Shown here piece by piece: positions 1 to 11,400 of a DNA stretch of 64,000 nucleotides (positions within the stretch are counted from its first letter, which is position 1; each line of letters begins with the position of its first letter). The notes under the pieces are model-generated. The model had not been told where the DNA came from and did not search any database. It was given only the letters and a program-made list of their open reading frames with translations. Source of the DNA: Protonemura montana. Its lineage: Eukaryota; Arthropoda; Insecta; Plecoptera; Nemouridae. A program made the position numbers and the translations under genes. Location: positions 6,101,501 through 6,165,500 of the forward strand of contig OX387610.1 of the NCBI GenBank assembly GCA_947568835.1. The letters are read 5' to 3'.

Positions 1-159
1 AGAAATTGTTATATAGATTTTAATATTCAACTATTTTGACCATATTTATCTTTAATATGACATTTGATCATAATAAAACAGAAATATTATTTTATAATGA
101 GTAACCAAAAAACTCAGGCGCATCGTTTTGACTCTTTGTCTACGCATTTGTAGACAGAT

Positions 160-450
160 TTACCTCTGAAAAATGTCAGCTGTCAGAATTGATTGATTTG
201 GCTGCGTTGTCGAATGTATTTTCGTGCAAAAGCGGGCATTGCAATTATATTGGTGTTTACCTGATGGGAAGAGATGGGGGTAGATACTTGAGTTGGCAAC
301 ACAGCTTAGGTGGTCGAGTCGAAACGGGTTGGAATTTTGACACCTTTGAAGATATGAGCGAACCAAACAAAGACTCTACTAAAAGGAACGAAAAGAAAAA
401 CTTTCAGAGACCTAAAATTTTGGGACACACCATAGTTAGTAGTGTATTGC
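160..450 (+). repeat. dispersed repeat, copy A (partner at 30.5 kb)
   Basis: This segment shares colinear blocks with 30,541-30,985. Both have a TGTCAGAATTGATTGATTTG start block, a block around TTGGCAACACAGC, a following ACGGGTTG block and an AACAAAGAC block. Copy B carries about 170 bp more between the first two blocks. The nature of the element is unknown. A 110-codon frame runs through it, but the partner does not preserve that frame, so I do not call it coding. Confidence 0.5.
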
Positions 451-699
451 TTTTTTGTATTATTATTTTACTTTGGAGTGATATTTATACGAACGTGAGA
501 TTACTCGAAACCTTCGTGTGACCCGAATCGTTAGCAAAAATGGTACGCTTTTCTCATTTTCCTTATACAATTTGTAATTTTCTTTCAAAACTAAAGAGTG
601 AAAAAGTCATGGTGGAGCCACCGTTGCATCAAATATGTTATTTATATTTTTAGCATGAGACCAAAGCAGGTTTTTTAATCTCGTTCGTTCTACCAAAGT

Positions 700-955
700 A
701 GATTGATAGATTGATTGGTGAGGCTTAACGACGCTCTGTTTTAACGACGAGTCCTCTGGCACTGATCCAATGACGTCGATAAATGAGAGTGTGAAAATGA
801 ACCTAACCTAAAAAACAACAGAGGATAGGAGTCCCGGTGCCGAGACGCAGCCTTCTCCTGTCGAAGAGCACCAAGGGGAAAACAGACTTAACGTCCCTTC
901 TGAAAAAAGGGTACAACGCGAACAACAGGATTCCTCCACAAGTCAGGGGTTGAAA
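700..955 (-). mobile_element. 5S-type SINE, 5'-truncated (body and tail)
   Basis: Read on the minus strand, this is the body of the 5S-rRNA-headed SINE family of this window. It contains the CCTTC-rich GGGACGTTAAG core, the CTCTTCGACAGGAG block, and a 3' tail of AATC-type repeats at 700-720. The 5S head is missing: the copy breaks off at about 955, where the GACGTTTCG-type repeat begins. Confidence 0.7.
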
Positions 956-956
956 C

Positions 957-1101
957 CCTTGAAGAAGTAAGTAATACATATTACGAAACGTCGGGAAATT
1001 TTAGTTGTCCTTTACTTAGCATTCAAAACCCATTTCAAATTGTTTTTCTTAAAACTAGTGCTAAGGATAAATCAAGTGGGCATGAATCTAAAAACCATCA
1101 T
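957..1101 (-). repeat. GACGTTTCG-core repeat, copy 1
   Basis: On the minus strand it reads from a TTTTTAGATTCATG start, through a block ending in GGGTTTTGAATGCTAAGTAAAGGACAACT, to CCCGACGTTTCGTAA. Other copies lie at 8,895-9,135, 11,262-11,400, 31,345-31,581, 54,355-54,510 and 61,765-61,930. No open reading frame is shared. The class is discussed at the 31.3-kb copy. Confidence 0.6.
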
Positions 1102-1519
1102 AAGGTGGTGATGTTGTTTTTCTGACTAACAGAAGAGTCAGAATAGGGCAGATAAACACTATACCCGAGACAATCAAGAGAGATATTTAGAATTTAAACG
1201 CATTTTGCACCTTCAACCACATAACAGTTGAGAGTGATTGAATCCAAGCCCCCGGGGATCGCATGCTCTGGTCTGCATTCTGGCTGACCACTTGGATTGA
1301 TGTTGATGACGCTCTGCCCAAGGGAGGGCATTAATCTGACGGCTCTAACGACCCCGTGATCTCGACACCAGCGAAACGAGCCACGTCAAACGGTGAGAGA
1401 TTGGGAGCTAACATGCGTTGGATACACTGCAAGTCCAATCGAACTTACGAGAATGGCGCTAAGCTGGGTCTTCAGACATAATTTAGTCCAACACAAAGTA
1501 GATTTAAAGTTTTTTTATA

Positions 1520-1690
1520 ACTAGGAACAAATGGGGACTCGGGCCCCGATCTCCACCTGTCGCGGGTGTTGCTCTAGCCAATTGAGCTACTTCGACACAT
1601 AATTTTTCAGAGGATTTTAGTGAATTTGATGAGAATAACGGATATTCAAGGAGTAGAACCACGAAGCTGAGAGTATTCACAGTCACTCTG
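1520..1690 (-). mobile_element. tRNA-derived SINE (upstream block plus tRNA-like head)
   Basis: On the minus strand a tRNA-like promoter is visible: A box GTAGCTCAATTGGCTAGAGC, then a B-box-like GATCGGGGCCCGAGTCCCC. About 90 bp upstream of the A box is a block (GTTCTACTCCTTGA, then TTCTCATCAAATTCACTAAAAT) that also precedes the head at 29,262 and in part at 38,960. It is therefore part of the element. It is not a functional tRNA: no acceptor stem pairing surrounds it. Confidence 0.65.
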
Positions 1691-2199
1691 ATTCTAGTGG
1701 CGCTATTTCATGTCACAATCATTCGATCTCGGGTAACTCCAATTTGATGTTGGATTCGTTCTTTAAATATGTTTAACCTCCAAGTTTGAAGATAATTCAG
1801 TTACCTAGAGTCGGTGTTTCCAGATTATCGTGGATTTTTTACTTTGGTGACGACAACTTAATGTCCATATTGTAGGGTTGCTTAAATTCTTCTTTGTGGA
1901 CCCAAGACTACAAATATGTTCCCAGGATTAATCTTAAAACGTAATACCATGACACGGATAAATTAGTCATGCTTCACAATTCAAAAAAATACTGTCACCT
2001 TGTATCTGCTGGTATAATTTGAAAATGCATAAATCAGAGCGTTTTAAATATGTTGAACTTGATACTCTAGCCTAAAAACTGATTGCAAATATTGACAAAA
2101 ATCAAGGGAAAAGGGAATAGGAAATGTCTCTCGAAAATAGTGGATTATTTTCACCGGAAATCTGAGTCATGTGAATCTCTCCATTGTACTTGTCTAAAA

Positions 2200-2626
2200 C
2201 CGTTCAGTGTAGGTAGAGAAGGTAGAGAAACAACGTTCATATAACAATCTCTGCGTGAAAGATGGCCGCCAAATGACTACCTTACCGACAAAAAAGCAGA
2301 GTATCGGAACATCACGTTAAGTGGAGCCACTGTCGTAGAAAATTAAATTTCGATATTTCTCGTACATTACTCGCTTTTGAATATCGTTACGTGTATATCA
2401 ATTGTTGAGGTAAACATCGATGGAGATATTTTCAACATGAAAAGTCACAAAAGCGATTTAACCTACGAGAAATATCGAAATTAAATTTAATACGACAGTG
2501 GCTCCACTTAACGTGATGTTCCGGTACTCTGCATTTTTGTCGGTAAAGTAGTCATTTGGCGGCCATCTTTCACGCAGAGACTGTAACATTGACGTTGTTT
2601 CTCTACCTGGAACCTACACTCAACGG
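2200..2626. mobile_element. fold-back MITE, copy 1 (427 bp)
   Basis: A non-coding, almost palindromic element. The left end begins CCGTTCAGTG and the right end finishes CACTCAACGG. The ~200-bp arms are inverted copies that contain the reverse-complementary blocks AAGATGGCCGCCAAATGACT and GTCATTTGGCGGCCATCTTT. Flanks are TAAAA (2195-2199) and TAGAA (2627-2631), a 5-bp target duplication with one mismatch. Copies 2 and 3 are at 6,331-6,760 and 27,907-28,335. The superfamily is not assigned because no transposase is present. Confidence 0.85.
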
Positions 2627-2639
2627 TAGAACTCAGCGA

Positions 2640-3310
2640 CGCGGATAGCCAGCCTCCATCAGGATTATACTTATCCTGACTGGCATTCTAGAAGCTCCCG
2701 GGGCGATCCAAGCGGCAGTTGGTGTAATTGAAATGTTAACCTCGTGGTGGGCCCTGTTTTCGGTGCATTGCAGGGCCATTGAGATTTATTGGGCACCGTC
2801 TCCAAGGAGCCGGACACAGCGTGCAGATTTTTGCAGGACTTGCAAAGCTAGTCAAAGATTCGTGCCAAGATGCAATAACTGCACGAGTGCGCGGCCGGCA
2901 AAAATGAACACGGACATGCTTAACCAGATAATACCGATACTGAAACTGTGGATAGTTTTGGAAACGATTTTGATTCGTAAATCTATCGACTTTGGCATTA
3001 TTTTTCACATAAGGAACATATCTCATCTATTTATTTTTTTCTTATACTTAATCCATCTTTTATTTATCTTCTTGGTGATCTATATTATCTTAGATATCTT
3101 GTATCTCTTGCTTGTTACATAGTATGAACCACAACTTTTTTTTATCGTGGCCATTCTTCAAAATGGCCGCCTCCACAACCTTTTAGCAACTTTTACCTGT
3201 AAGGGCCTTTGCAAAATTTCAAAATTTGCAAATTTGTAATATAAAAACTGAAAATACAAGTTCCACGTGCGAAAAAAAGAACGAATCTTTATGCGAACCG
3301 TGGCAAAAAC
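2640..3310. other. unassigned stretch with a GC-richer patch
   Basis: 2,640-2,910 is GC-richer than its surroundings, and a 129-codon plus-strand frame starts at 2,733. That frame runs into a very AT-rich hydrophobic stretch after about residue 70, shows no recognisable domain, and has a competing 96-codon frame on the other strand. I see no splice-supported gene. The patch may be a decayed transposon fragment. Confidence 0.25.
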
Positions 3311-3495
3311 GAGAGACTGCATTTCGTCAAACAAGCAGCGTGCGTCGTTAAACATTACGCGTGCATTTAACCATCAGAGAGTGCTTAAGAAAGTATGCAC
3401 CGTTTTTCGTCAAGCATAGAGACCGCATTTCAAAAAACAAGCAGCGTGCTTCGTCAAACTAGTATCGTGCGTCGTTAAACAGGTGTCGTGCCTAA
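3311..3495 (+). repeat. imperfect direct repeat pair (~108-bp spacing)
   Basis: A roughly 40-bp motif (GAGACTGCATTTCGTCAAAC, then AAGCAGCGTGCGTCGTTAAAC) at 3,311 recurs with changes at about 3,419 (GAGACCGCATTTC, then AAGCAGCGTGCTTCGTCAAAC). A third CGTGCGTCGTTAAAC follows near 3,467. The CGTCGTTAAAC element also occurs near the 3' end of the 5S-type SINE family. Confidence 0.5.
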
Positions 3496-3778
3496 CGTAC
3501 CATCGTCGTCAGAGTCAATTAAGCCGTCGCCACTCGAAAGCAGATCTTCGTCGGTGACACTCTCTAGAATAGACCAAGTTTTTTGGGTAAAACTCCAATT
3601 CCAATTCCATAGACCTATGGAATTGTACGACAAGCTGAATGACTCAAATTGGTTGAATTAATGAAAAGTCACGATTTAGGGCCACAATCAACAACAAACT
3701 CGATATAACGACACTTTTGTTTTGAGGTTAATTGTTTTACCAACTTGTTTTTTTTTTTAGTTCTTCCCAACATCACGT

Positions 3779-3962
3779 AACACGCCAGACCGTTCGGTGG
3801 TCACCCACCCAATACCCGGTCCAGCACAGTGATCTCACGAGGACCGGTGTTTCCAACACGCCAAACCGTTCGGTGGTCACCCATCAAATACCTGACTCAG
3901 CACGGTGTTGCTTAACTTCGGTGATCTAACGAGAACCGGTGTTTCCAACACACCAAACCATT
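3779..3962 (-). mobile_element. 5S-type SINE heads in tandem
   Basis: On the minus strand two 5S-rRNA-like heads lie in tandem. ACCGGTGTTTCC recurs at 3,843 and 3,935, a 92-bp spacing. The second head keeps the 5S internal promoter: TCACCGAAGTTAAGCAACAC and the C-box-like GGGTGACCACC. The first has a deletion across the A-box region. No SINE body is attached. Confidence 0.75.
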
Positions 3963-3964
3963 CT

Positions 3965-4770
3965 GCCATACGCTCATTCATCGTCAAAGATAGACCGTTC
4001 CTCAAAAACTAAGACCTCCCAAACTTAAGACCATAACACTAATAGTAAGAAATGTCGACCAACCTATCGACTATACGTATATTTGTTACCCATGACGTTG
4101 AACAAAGAGTATTACAAATCGTATTTAATAATCCACCATTATATCTTCGCTGGGCAAAAGAATTGAAAAGATAATCCTCGGTCACTAATAGACGATCATG
4201 AAACGTTCTGAGTGAATATATTTTCTTAGACATTACGCTCGCTCGGCTAACTCCAAGTGTGTGGTCCAGCCGTCGGTCCCAATTCATCTAGTCACTGTTG
4301 CCGACTGAAACATGGTAGTTGGGTCTTAAAAGATTTCGAGACTTGGTCTTGCTAGACAGGCTATGTTAGCACGACCGATGGAAGTCCATAGATGTCTTAT
4401 AACTTTGTTAGTAGATTGTCATTTTGGTAATCTCTGGATGAAGAATGGTTGCATTGAGAAATTGTTATACCAGATTTTCTTGGTCAGTTCTCAAGAAGAT
4501 AGTGCGATCAGTCATATTTTACCGGTGGTCATTGTCCTGAATGTACTATAGTTTGGTAGGACTGACCACAAAAATTATGAGATGAAAATTTTAGGACAAC
4601 TATACTGATTTTTTTAAATAATAAGTACTGTTTCGTTTTTCTTACAGAAAATTTCCTTACAGAAATGTTTAATGCGAGGAATAAATTTGAGTGTCTGTTT
4701 TAATCAAGGATCAGATGGATTTTGAATACGATTTCCGATTCATAGTTTCATTTTGATTTATATTCCAAGG
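3965..4770. other. no gene seen
   Basis: AT-rich sequence with only short, uninformative frames on both strands. I recognise no repeat family, splice-supported exon or RNA gene. Confidence 0.4.
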
Positions 4771-4774
4771 AAAT

Positions 4775-4935
4775 TCTAGGAAAAAGACTTTTACAATAAA
4801 AAACATACCTATATCAATAGTAGGTACCCAGGTATTTTTTATTAGGAACACTAACCTCTCAAAAATGTAAGCCCAAACGGGGACTAGTAAAATAGTCCCC
4901 GTAAATACCCGGTGAATTGCAATCATTTGCAATTT
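4775..4935 (-). mobile_element. tRNA-SINE 3' part
   Basis: On the minus strand the segment reads CCCCGTTTGGGCTTACATTT, then TGAGAGGTTAGTGTTCCTAA, then an AT-rich block, and beside it TTGCAATCATTTGCAATTTA-type sequence at 4,917-4,937. This is the tail module that follows the tRNA-like head in the SINE at 29.2 kb and recurs at 32.2, 38.9 and 53.8 kb. The head is not intact here. Confidence 0.5.
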
Positions 4936-5099
4936 AAATCAGATTTCACATATACCTAGGTACTTAGCTAAAGTAGTACTTACGCAAACTTTTTTCTAGA
5001 CCGCAATTGTTTGTGAAACCTGGCTAAAATTGCAAAATATTGCAATGAGAAAAGTATTTTATTATTAGTGTTCCTAACAATACAAAAAATACTCCAGTT

Positions 5100-6055
5100 G
5101 GTTGTTTAACATTCAAGAAAGGAAAGGGGAAGATTTCCCAGCTCTACAGAAGTCGATTGCGTCAAAACCTAACGGATTTCCGGGAACTAAAATGATCTTT
5201 TATGGCAAAAACTTTAGAAAATAAGTCCTGGGAAAAATGTATTTACTAGAATAAGACAAGATGGACGCTTTGATTGAACGAAATGCTCGGTTTTTTCGCG
5301 TGGTTCCTTTTGCGTCTAGACTTCTAGCTGTCATTTCAACATGAGTAGACCTCTATGTATATTACGGCTTATCCCCGTCGAGTCCCCAAAGAACAGAAAT
5401 ATACTTGATACAGACATAAACGCGACGCGACGCGTTACGTCTTGGTGCCCAGTCTGACAGATTGGAATAGTCTTTTTGTGGACGCCAGTGCAGCAGCATT
5501 GCGGCAAGCCTAAGATGACAGCTGAGAGATGATGTGGTAGTAGAACAGACCAGTGGCGGTATTAGGCTGTCGCAGAGCAGGCAACGCCCAGCGTTGGGGA
5601 CACTGAAGTGGATATGTCTTAGATATGACTCGAGTAGTATAGAATTTTTAGAAGCATTAGTTAGCTTATTTGCCGGTGAGTGAGTAAAATAATAGTTTTA
5701 AACTTTTTTTTTTTTTTTTTGCACTTGATTAACAAATTTCTGCTTTCAATCGTGATGAAATTTATTTTGTAACATCAAAATAGAGTCACTTAATAAGTTA
5801 GGGAAATTGTAAATGAGCTCTTAAAATTGTCTTTCCCGAATTGGGCAACCCAAAAAATTTAAATGATCATTAATAACCTAAATCTAATATGACTTGCTGC
5901 AGAATTGAATTTACATCTCTCTCATTTAAGCATATTTTTGGGCTTCCCTTAATATTACTTCTCCAAATATTACTTCTCAAAATGATCATGTATTCTACGC
6001 AATCAGCTAAAACATATTTGCACTATTCATTTATTTTTATTTCTGTTTGTTTTCT
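5100..6055. other. no gene seen; short SINE-tail remnant at the left edge
   Basis: 5,035-5,090 resembles the tRNA-SINE tail (ATTATTAGTGTTCCTAA). The rest has no recognisable coding exon. A 20-nt poly-T run lies near 5,703-5,722. Confidence 0.35.
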
Positions 6056-6059
6056 AGTG

Positions 6060-6250
6060 ATTCCATAAGGGAGTTGAAACCAGCTAGCGAATGACGCGAA
6101 CCTCCAAACTGGAAGAGTGTGAGACCGACACGGGACTCTCCCTAATCCCACCATACGAAGCTGGAACCTGTGTGCCCAGATAGCTCAGTTGGTAGAGCAC
6201 CCGACTGGCAATTAAGAGGTCATTTTCCAGTCCAGCTCCGATTCTAACAC
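6060..6250 (+). mobile_element. tRNA-like sequence, second SINE type
   Basis: GCCCAGATAGCTCAGTTGGT at 6,175 carries a perfect tRNA A box. It is followed by CCGACTGGCAATTAAGAGGTC and a degenerate B box. The upstream block GGGAGTTGAAACCAGC resembles GGGAGCTGAAACCAAGC at 10,277, and the head resembles 7,610-7,690 on the other strand. Repetition and poor cloverleaf pairing argue for a SINE head, not a tRNA gene. Confidence 0.5.
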
Positions 6251-6330
6251 ATATTTGTTAATTATTCATCGCCACACGTTTTGGGGAGGTACCTTGCAAG
6301 ATGTTAGCAGGTTTGTGTAATAGGGTTTCA

Positions 6331-6760
6331 CCGTTGAGTGTAGGTTATAGGTAGAGAAGCAACGTCAATGTTACAGTCTCTGCGTGAAATATGGCCGCCA
6401 AATGACTACCTTACCGACAAAAATGCAGAGTACCGGAACATCACGTTAAGTGGAGCCACTGTTGTATAAAAATTTAATTTCGATATTTCTCGTACGTTAA
6501 CTCGTTTTTGAGACTTTTCATGCTCAAAAAATCTCCATCAATGCTTACCTCAACGATTGATATACACGTAACGATATTCACAAGCGATTAACCTACGAGA
6601 AATATCGAAATTAAATTTTATACGACAGTGGCTCCACCCACTTAACGTGATGTTCCGGTACTCTGCATTTTTGTCGGTAAGGTAATCATTTGGCGGCCAT
6701 CTTATACGCAAAGGCTGTAACATTGAGGTTGTTTCTCTACCTATAACCTACACTCAACGG
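6331..6760. mobile_element. fold-back MITE, copy 2 (430 bp)
   Basis: Begins CCGTTGAGTG and ends CACTCAACGG, with long inverted arms over most of its length. Flanks are TTTCA (6326-6330) and TTCCA (6761-6765), again a 5-bp duplication with one mismatch. The centre holds the unpaired block around ATCTCCATCAATGCTTACCT. No open reading frame is conserved with the other copies. Confidence 0.85.
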
Positions 6761-7604
6761 TTCCACCACTGGTCAGGCTCGCGGTTGGATTTGAAGACTG
6801 GAAGCTAGATGGTTGCAGTGCGGCAGATCGCATGGCTCATACAAGTTACATTTGACAGATGATTCGGTTTTAATGCGTGTTCAGAAAAAAAAATTGCTAC
6901 CTGTGGCATTATGTGGTGAGTAAATTGATGTGTAGTTTTATTTGCCAGTGTTTTGTTTGTGATGACAATGGAGTTTAGAGCTCGGATTCGGAGACGGTAT
7001 CCATTTCGTTGATGAGTATGCGGGGAAATAATGGTGTTTAATCAGAAGAGTGCGGTGGGGTTTGTCACCAAGGGAGGCAACTTTTTAAATGTGCGATCCG
7101 ATCATTACAAAATTAATTTCGTTTATTGATTAGCGCAGCGAGCGAAATCTTCTACTTTAATCTTTAAAGATAAGATGTGTGTGTGTGTTTGTTTTTTGTT
7201 TGTTCGCTTTGTTTGTTCGCGCTCTAGCGGTCAAATGCCTGCTCCGATGTGGATTACATTTGCAGAATACATTTTTGTGTTTTCAACTTAGACCATTAGA
7301 ATTTACTATTTGAAATTTGTTTGGATTGTTTGGGCCACAGAAATTTTTTCAGAATTTTTGTAAATATTTACAAAATAAAAACAACTCAAAAACTTTTATA
7401 AAAAAACTGGAACAATTTGGTAATTTTGAATAGTATCAAAATTATTTTACCGATTTGCTGAAAATGCAAGGAATAAAATCGAAGATTTCGCTCTGCTCAT
7501 AAATTAAAATAAATAAATTGTGCTAAAACACGTGTATTTTTTTGCATTTTCTGGTGTACGTTCACACAAGTTTAATGTACTAGTTACAATGACTAAACCG
7601 GGAT

Positions 7605-7690
7605 CCAAATCTGAGACCTTCAGATTGCCAGGCAGATACTTTACCAACCGAGCTATTCGGGCAATCAGATTGCCACTCTGACCCTGTGAG
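7605..7690 (-). mobile_element. tRNA-like SINE head fragment
   Basis: On the minus strand: GCCCGAATAGCTCGGTTGGT, CTGCCTGGCAATCTGAAGG, and a B-box-like TTTGGATCCCGG. It resembles the head at 6,175. The anticodon arm does not pair well and no 3' acceptor is seen, so it is unlikely to be a functional tRNA. Confidence 0.45.
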
Positions 7691-7940
7691 ATTTGGGACT
7701 ACAACAAGAGGGTCGTGATCAAGAAACTTTTCCTCATATTCTGCTTTTATCTACGAAAGATTAACGGTTATGCTGATGGTTTTTATGTTTTTCTGGGTTT
7801 TGGTTATATATATATTTTTTTTCTGTACAACCTGAAAAGTAGATACTAGGTATAACCTTAGAGAAAGAAAAGTAAAGAGAAAAAGATTGGATTTCCTTTC
7901 TCTAAGAAAGAATTCGTCTCTTGAACGGTACCAAAGAACA

Positions 7941-7952
7941 GGGGGGGGGGGG
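7941..7952 (+). repeat. poly-G tract (12 nt)
   Basis: Twelve consecutive G. It is one of several G/C homopolymers in the window. Confidence 0.9.
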
Positions 7953-8629
7953 CATAACCTTGAGAGACCTTCGCCAATCTAACCTTGAGTTCGTGTTACA
8001 AATTCCTGGTTCGAACTTACGGGCTTGCACGACCTCTTGGAAGACGAACAGGGACAGCGCCAGCATTGCCAGTCCCTTCTGGAACCTGAAATTAACAGCA
8101 CAAAAACTATTTAAAAAAACAGGTCTAAACGTTCGGTAGGAACAGTTTGATCTTAGTTAATTGATACGTTTAGAAGGTTCTTTTTAGGCTGCTGAGGAAA
8201 CGCATCTGGGAGTGATATTCAATGTACGTATGATTTTACATTAAAAGGGTTGTATTGCCTCCATCTTGTTTTCCTGGGGGATCCAGGAAACAAAATCCCA
8301 TTTTATTCTTTAATCGAAATTGATATATACTTTTTCATCAACTAAAAAAAATATTTTATTGCACACTCGCTGCTTTTTAAGCTGGACATATTAAAATCCT
8401 TGACAAACACAGTTTTCTCGTCCATTGATTGATTGTATCCAGTGAACCTAGGTATAGAATAAGCACCCGATACAACAGCCTTAACATGCATGAGGTTTAC
8501 ATGTTTAGTCAAAGTCTCTGTTCATCCAAAACAAAAACTGATCAAGCACTACACCGACAAACATGGTAGTTACGAAGTGGAGTCACCGTCATTTTGAGTG
8601 TTGGAAATTTGATTTCGTTATTTTTTGCA

Positions 8630-8795
8630 TATTCCTCAGAAATAATGATTATTGGTGCTGACCCTAACTATTGATGTAAATTTATGGATATTTTAGTTGT
8701 AATGTTGAAATTGTTGAAATTGTAAGTGAGAGACACAAGCACCCTCGGGTGGCACCTACCGATACCACTAACACTGCTTCTAAACCAATGAACCC
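8630..8795 (-). repeat. GAGCCGG-family repeat, diverged fragment
   Basis: Contains CACCCTCGGGTGGCACCTAC, the reverse complement of the GGTGCCACCCGATGG block of the family represented at 16.2, 19.2, 26.3 and 45.3 kb. Remnants of the TATTGATGTAAATTTATGGA region match the family's middle part only loosely. Confidence 0.4.
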
Positions 8796-8894
8796 AATTT
8801 TCAATAAAGACAAATTAAATGGAATAGATTGTAGGAACATTTTGGAGTTGATTGTGGTCAGAAGGATAATATTTTTCTTCAATTTAAGTTATAA

Positions 8895-9135
8895 AACTGT
8901 GTCCGTTATGAGTTTTTAGACTCATGGCTACTTTATCTAACCTTAGCACTATAGTTTTAAGAAAAACTATTTGAAATGGGTTTTGAATGCTAATTAAAGG
9001 ACAACTGAATTTCCCGACGTTTCGTAACTTGTAGTTAGTTACTTCTTCAACAAAACTCATTATGTCATTGTGTCCATTATGGTTTTTAGACTCATGTCTA
9101 CTTTATCTAACCTTAGCACTAGTTTTGGCAAAACT
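8895..9135 (+). repeat. GACGTTTCG-core repeat with partial tandem duplication
   Basis: A full run from TTTTTAGACTCATGG (8,911) to CCCGACGTTTCGTAACTTG is followed by a second start, GGTTTTTAGACTCATGTCTA, at 9,079. Both starts are preceded by TGTGTCCGTTATG or TGTGTCCATTATG, so part of the flank is duplicated too. Confidence 0.6.
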
Positions 9136-9789
9136 CAGTTTAAAAGTGTTTGTCAAAACTGTGTTTAGTTTTTGGAAGATATGGGTTCGGAGAGCCCTGG
9201 GCAAGGTCGAAGCAAGGACAATACATTTTACTAGAGAGTGCCGACTTCGAGTTAGATATCCTCATCCAGACAGAGTAATTAGAAGCCGAAGGGTAATGAG
9301 CTTGTCACGGCCAAAACGGTGTCTGCCCCATCGGTCGATGAGTTAGTAGCAATTAACGGAATTAACACATGTTAATTCTTAATTAAAATTTGAATGCTAA
9401 CAACTGGCAAGGACATCATTTTTATTTTAAAGTACATATACTTCTTTTTTTTTCTAAAATTCTCAGGTTTTAATCCTTTTCGGTCCTATGTCGAATGTCA
9501 TTTGACAGATTTTTTTTCATTATAGCTAAAATGCAAGTATTGGTGAATGCTTTCACTGTTATCATAATTTAAAAGTATTTATAATGTAAATAATTAGGTG
9601 CATATATTTTTATATTTTTTTTTACTCTTCATCGATTTGTTTGTATTAAAATATTAGGATCCCTTGTAAAAGTGTAATTCTTTAGGTGTTAAGGTGCAAC
9701 CGCGAAGGATGGGGACCGGAAATTGACTCTCCGAATAAGACATCTTTAAGTGAGATAAGCGAAATCTTCAATGTCATCAGCCCCCCAAT

Positions 9790-9992
9790 AATTCTCGTAA
9801 AATCACCGAAGTTGTGCAACACTGTGCAAGATCTAGTATTGGATGGGTGACCATCATAAACATGACCGGACCAAACATGACCAGTTCTGTTCGGGAGAGA
9901 GGCTGGACGAATGAAAGTTATCTCTCGATAGAACTGATGTGTGGAGGAATCCTCTTGTTCACGTTGTACCGTCCTTCGGAAGGGACGTTAAG
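9790..9992 (+). mobile_element. 5S-type SINE, single head plus body
   Basis: The head ATCACCGAAGTTGTGCAACAC and TTGGATGGGTGACCATC matches 5S rRNA A- and C-box positions. The body GTTCGGGAGAGAGGCTGGA follows, then the CGTCCTTCGGAAGGGACGTT core. The copy is cut off soon after the core, and a GAGCCGG-family fragment follows. Confidence 0.75.
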
Positions 9993-10017
9993 CCTGTATT
10001 CGCATTTAAGACGCTCA

Positions 10018-10142
10018 ATTAATCTTCATTTATGCTAACCTCAATGATAAATATTTACTTATCAATATTTTGAGTAAAAACGATCACCGTAAGCGCCATC
10101 GGGTGGCATCTGCCGTTACCACGTGTTGTCGGCTCGTTTAAC
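10018..10142 (-). repeat. GAGCCGG-family repeat fragment
   Basis: The minus strand reads AAACGAGCCGACAACACGTG, then GGTAACGGCAGATGCCACCC, then the middle part with AACCTCAATGATAAA inverted. It corresponds to the left half of the complete copies. Confidence 0.6.
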
Positions 10143-10886
10143 CAGCAGAACGCTGACCAGTATAGGCTAGATAAAGTAGATAAAAGTCTAAAAACCACAA
10201 TACCTCCCACCGATGTTCATGAAATGTGATTTTTATTGCAGGATTTTTGGTTTTTCAGGTGAACTACTAGGGAGCTGAAACCAAGCAGAGGATGGAAAGG
10301 AAATGTTCGACCGAACCGGGATACAAACTCGGAAGTTTTATATCCTATTCGATATTATTATTTGTGCTTAGGCAAATACACTTATTTTGTAACATATACG
10401 AAGCTATTAAACATAACACGTTCTAAGAGATCTATCTGTCTTAACATCCAAGCCAATCTCTCAGGGGGCCATCTTATAATTAATCCACACCGATAATCAT
10501 TTCAATAAATATCCACTCATATCCCTCCAATAAAAATTTCGCCTAAATATGCGTGACCCTTTCAAACTTGGCCATGTGCGAGCATGCGTACAGCGGCACA
10601 CGAAGCTACTTTTTTGCCGCTCATCGTAAAAGGCGTATTTTTTCTGCACATCTCTTAGATGTAGGCGCCGAGATGTGTTAATTAAATTGCAGATGGAAAT
10701 TACAACAACACACACTCATGCACATGGCCGGCTCGGGCGAAGTCTTTGCCTAATTGACTTGATAATCATTATGACCACCAACTCCTTCATATGGTTATAT
10801 GTTGACCACCGTCTGTCTAAAAGAACGCCCGAGAGACTCAAAGGAGATCTCGAAGAAATATGAACATTTTATGATGTTTCCAAATG

Positions 10887-11235
10887 GTTCGGCGCGTTGG
10901 AAACACTGGTTCTCATGAGATCACCGAAGTTAAGCAACACTGCGCTGGGTCAAGTATTGGATGCGTGACCACCGAATGGTTGGGCGTGTTGGAAACACCG
11001 GTTCTCATAAGATCACTGAAGTTAAGCAACACTGCGTTGAGTCAGGTATTGGATAAGTGACCATCAGGATAAGTGTACGTGCCGGCACCGGGTTTACCCT
11101 CTTCCCTTCTTAGTTAGATTAGGTTAACCATCATCCTCATTATCATCCACTCATTTACTGACGCCATTAGACCTGTGACACATGGCCCGTTGTCAAAAAA
11201 GTGCGTCGTTAAACCTCACGAATCAATCAGTTTCC
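10887..11235 (+). mobile_element. 5S-type SINE with dimeric head and internal deletion
   Basis: Two 5S-like heads lie in tandem; AAACAC recurs at 10,901 and 10,993 (92 bp). Each contains the GTTAAGCAACACTGCG A-box region and a GTGACCA C-box region. The middle of the body is missing: the second head joins directly to GTGCCGGCACCGGGTTTACC. The 3' part continues through TCATCCTCATTATCATCC and TGCGTCGTTAAAC to an AATC-type tail. Confidence 0.85.
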
Positions 11236-11261
11236 AATGTAGATTTTGAATAACACCTGTC

Positions 11262-11400
11262 AGGGTGTTTAGACTCATGTCTACTTAGCGCTAGTTTTTA
11301 AAAACTTATTATAATCTGAGTTTTTAACCCTTAGTTAACCAACTAATTTTCATTACGTTTCGCAACTTACGCCTGTTACTTCAATCAAGGGTGAAAGCAG
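11262..11400 (+). repeat. GACGTTTCG-core repeat, diverged
   Basis: It runs from TTTAGACTCATGTCTACTTA through ATTACGTTTCGCAACTTACG to TTCAATCAAGGGTGAAAGC. It is alignable to the 31.3-kb copy with internal loss. Confidence 0.5.

Noticed and set aside
6175..6250. tRNA gene
   Set aside because: The A box is perfect, but acceptor and anticodon stems do not pair, the B box is degenerate and related copies exist at 7.6 kb. Treated as a SINE head. The same holds for 1.6, 29.4 and 39.0 kb.
10887..11066. 5S rRNA genes
   Set aside because: Only the internal promoter half of 5S is present, joined to a SINE body or to another head. The 5' third of 5S rRNA is absent, and many diverged copies exist.
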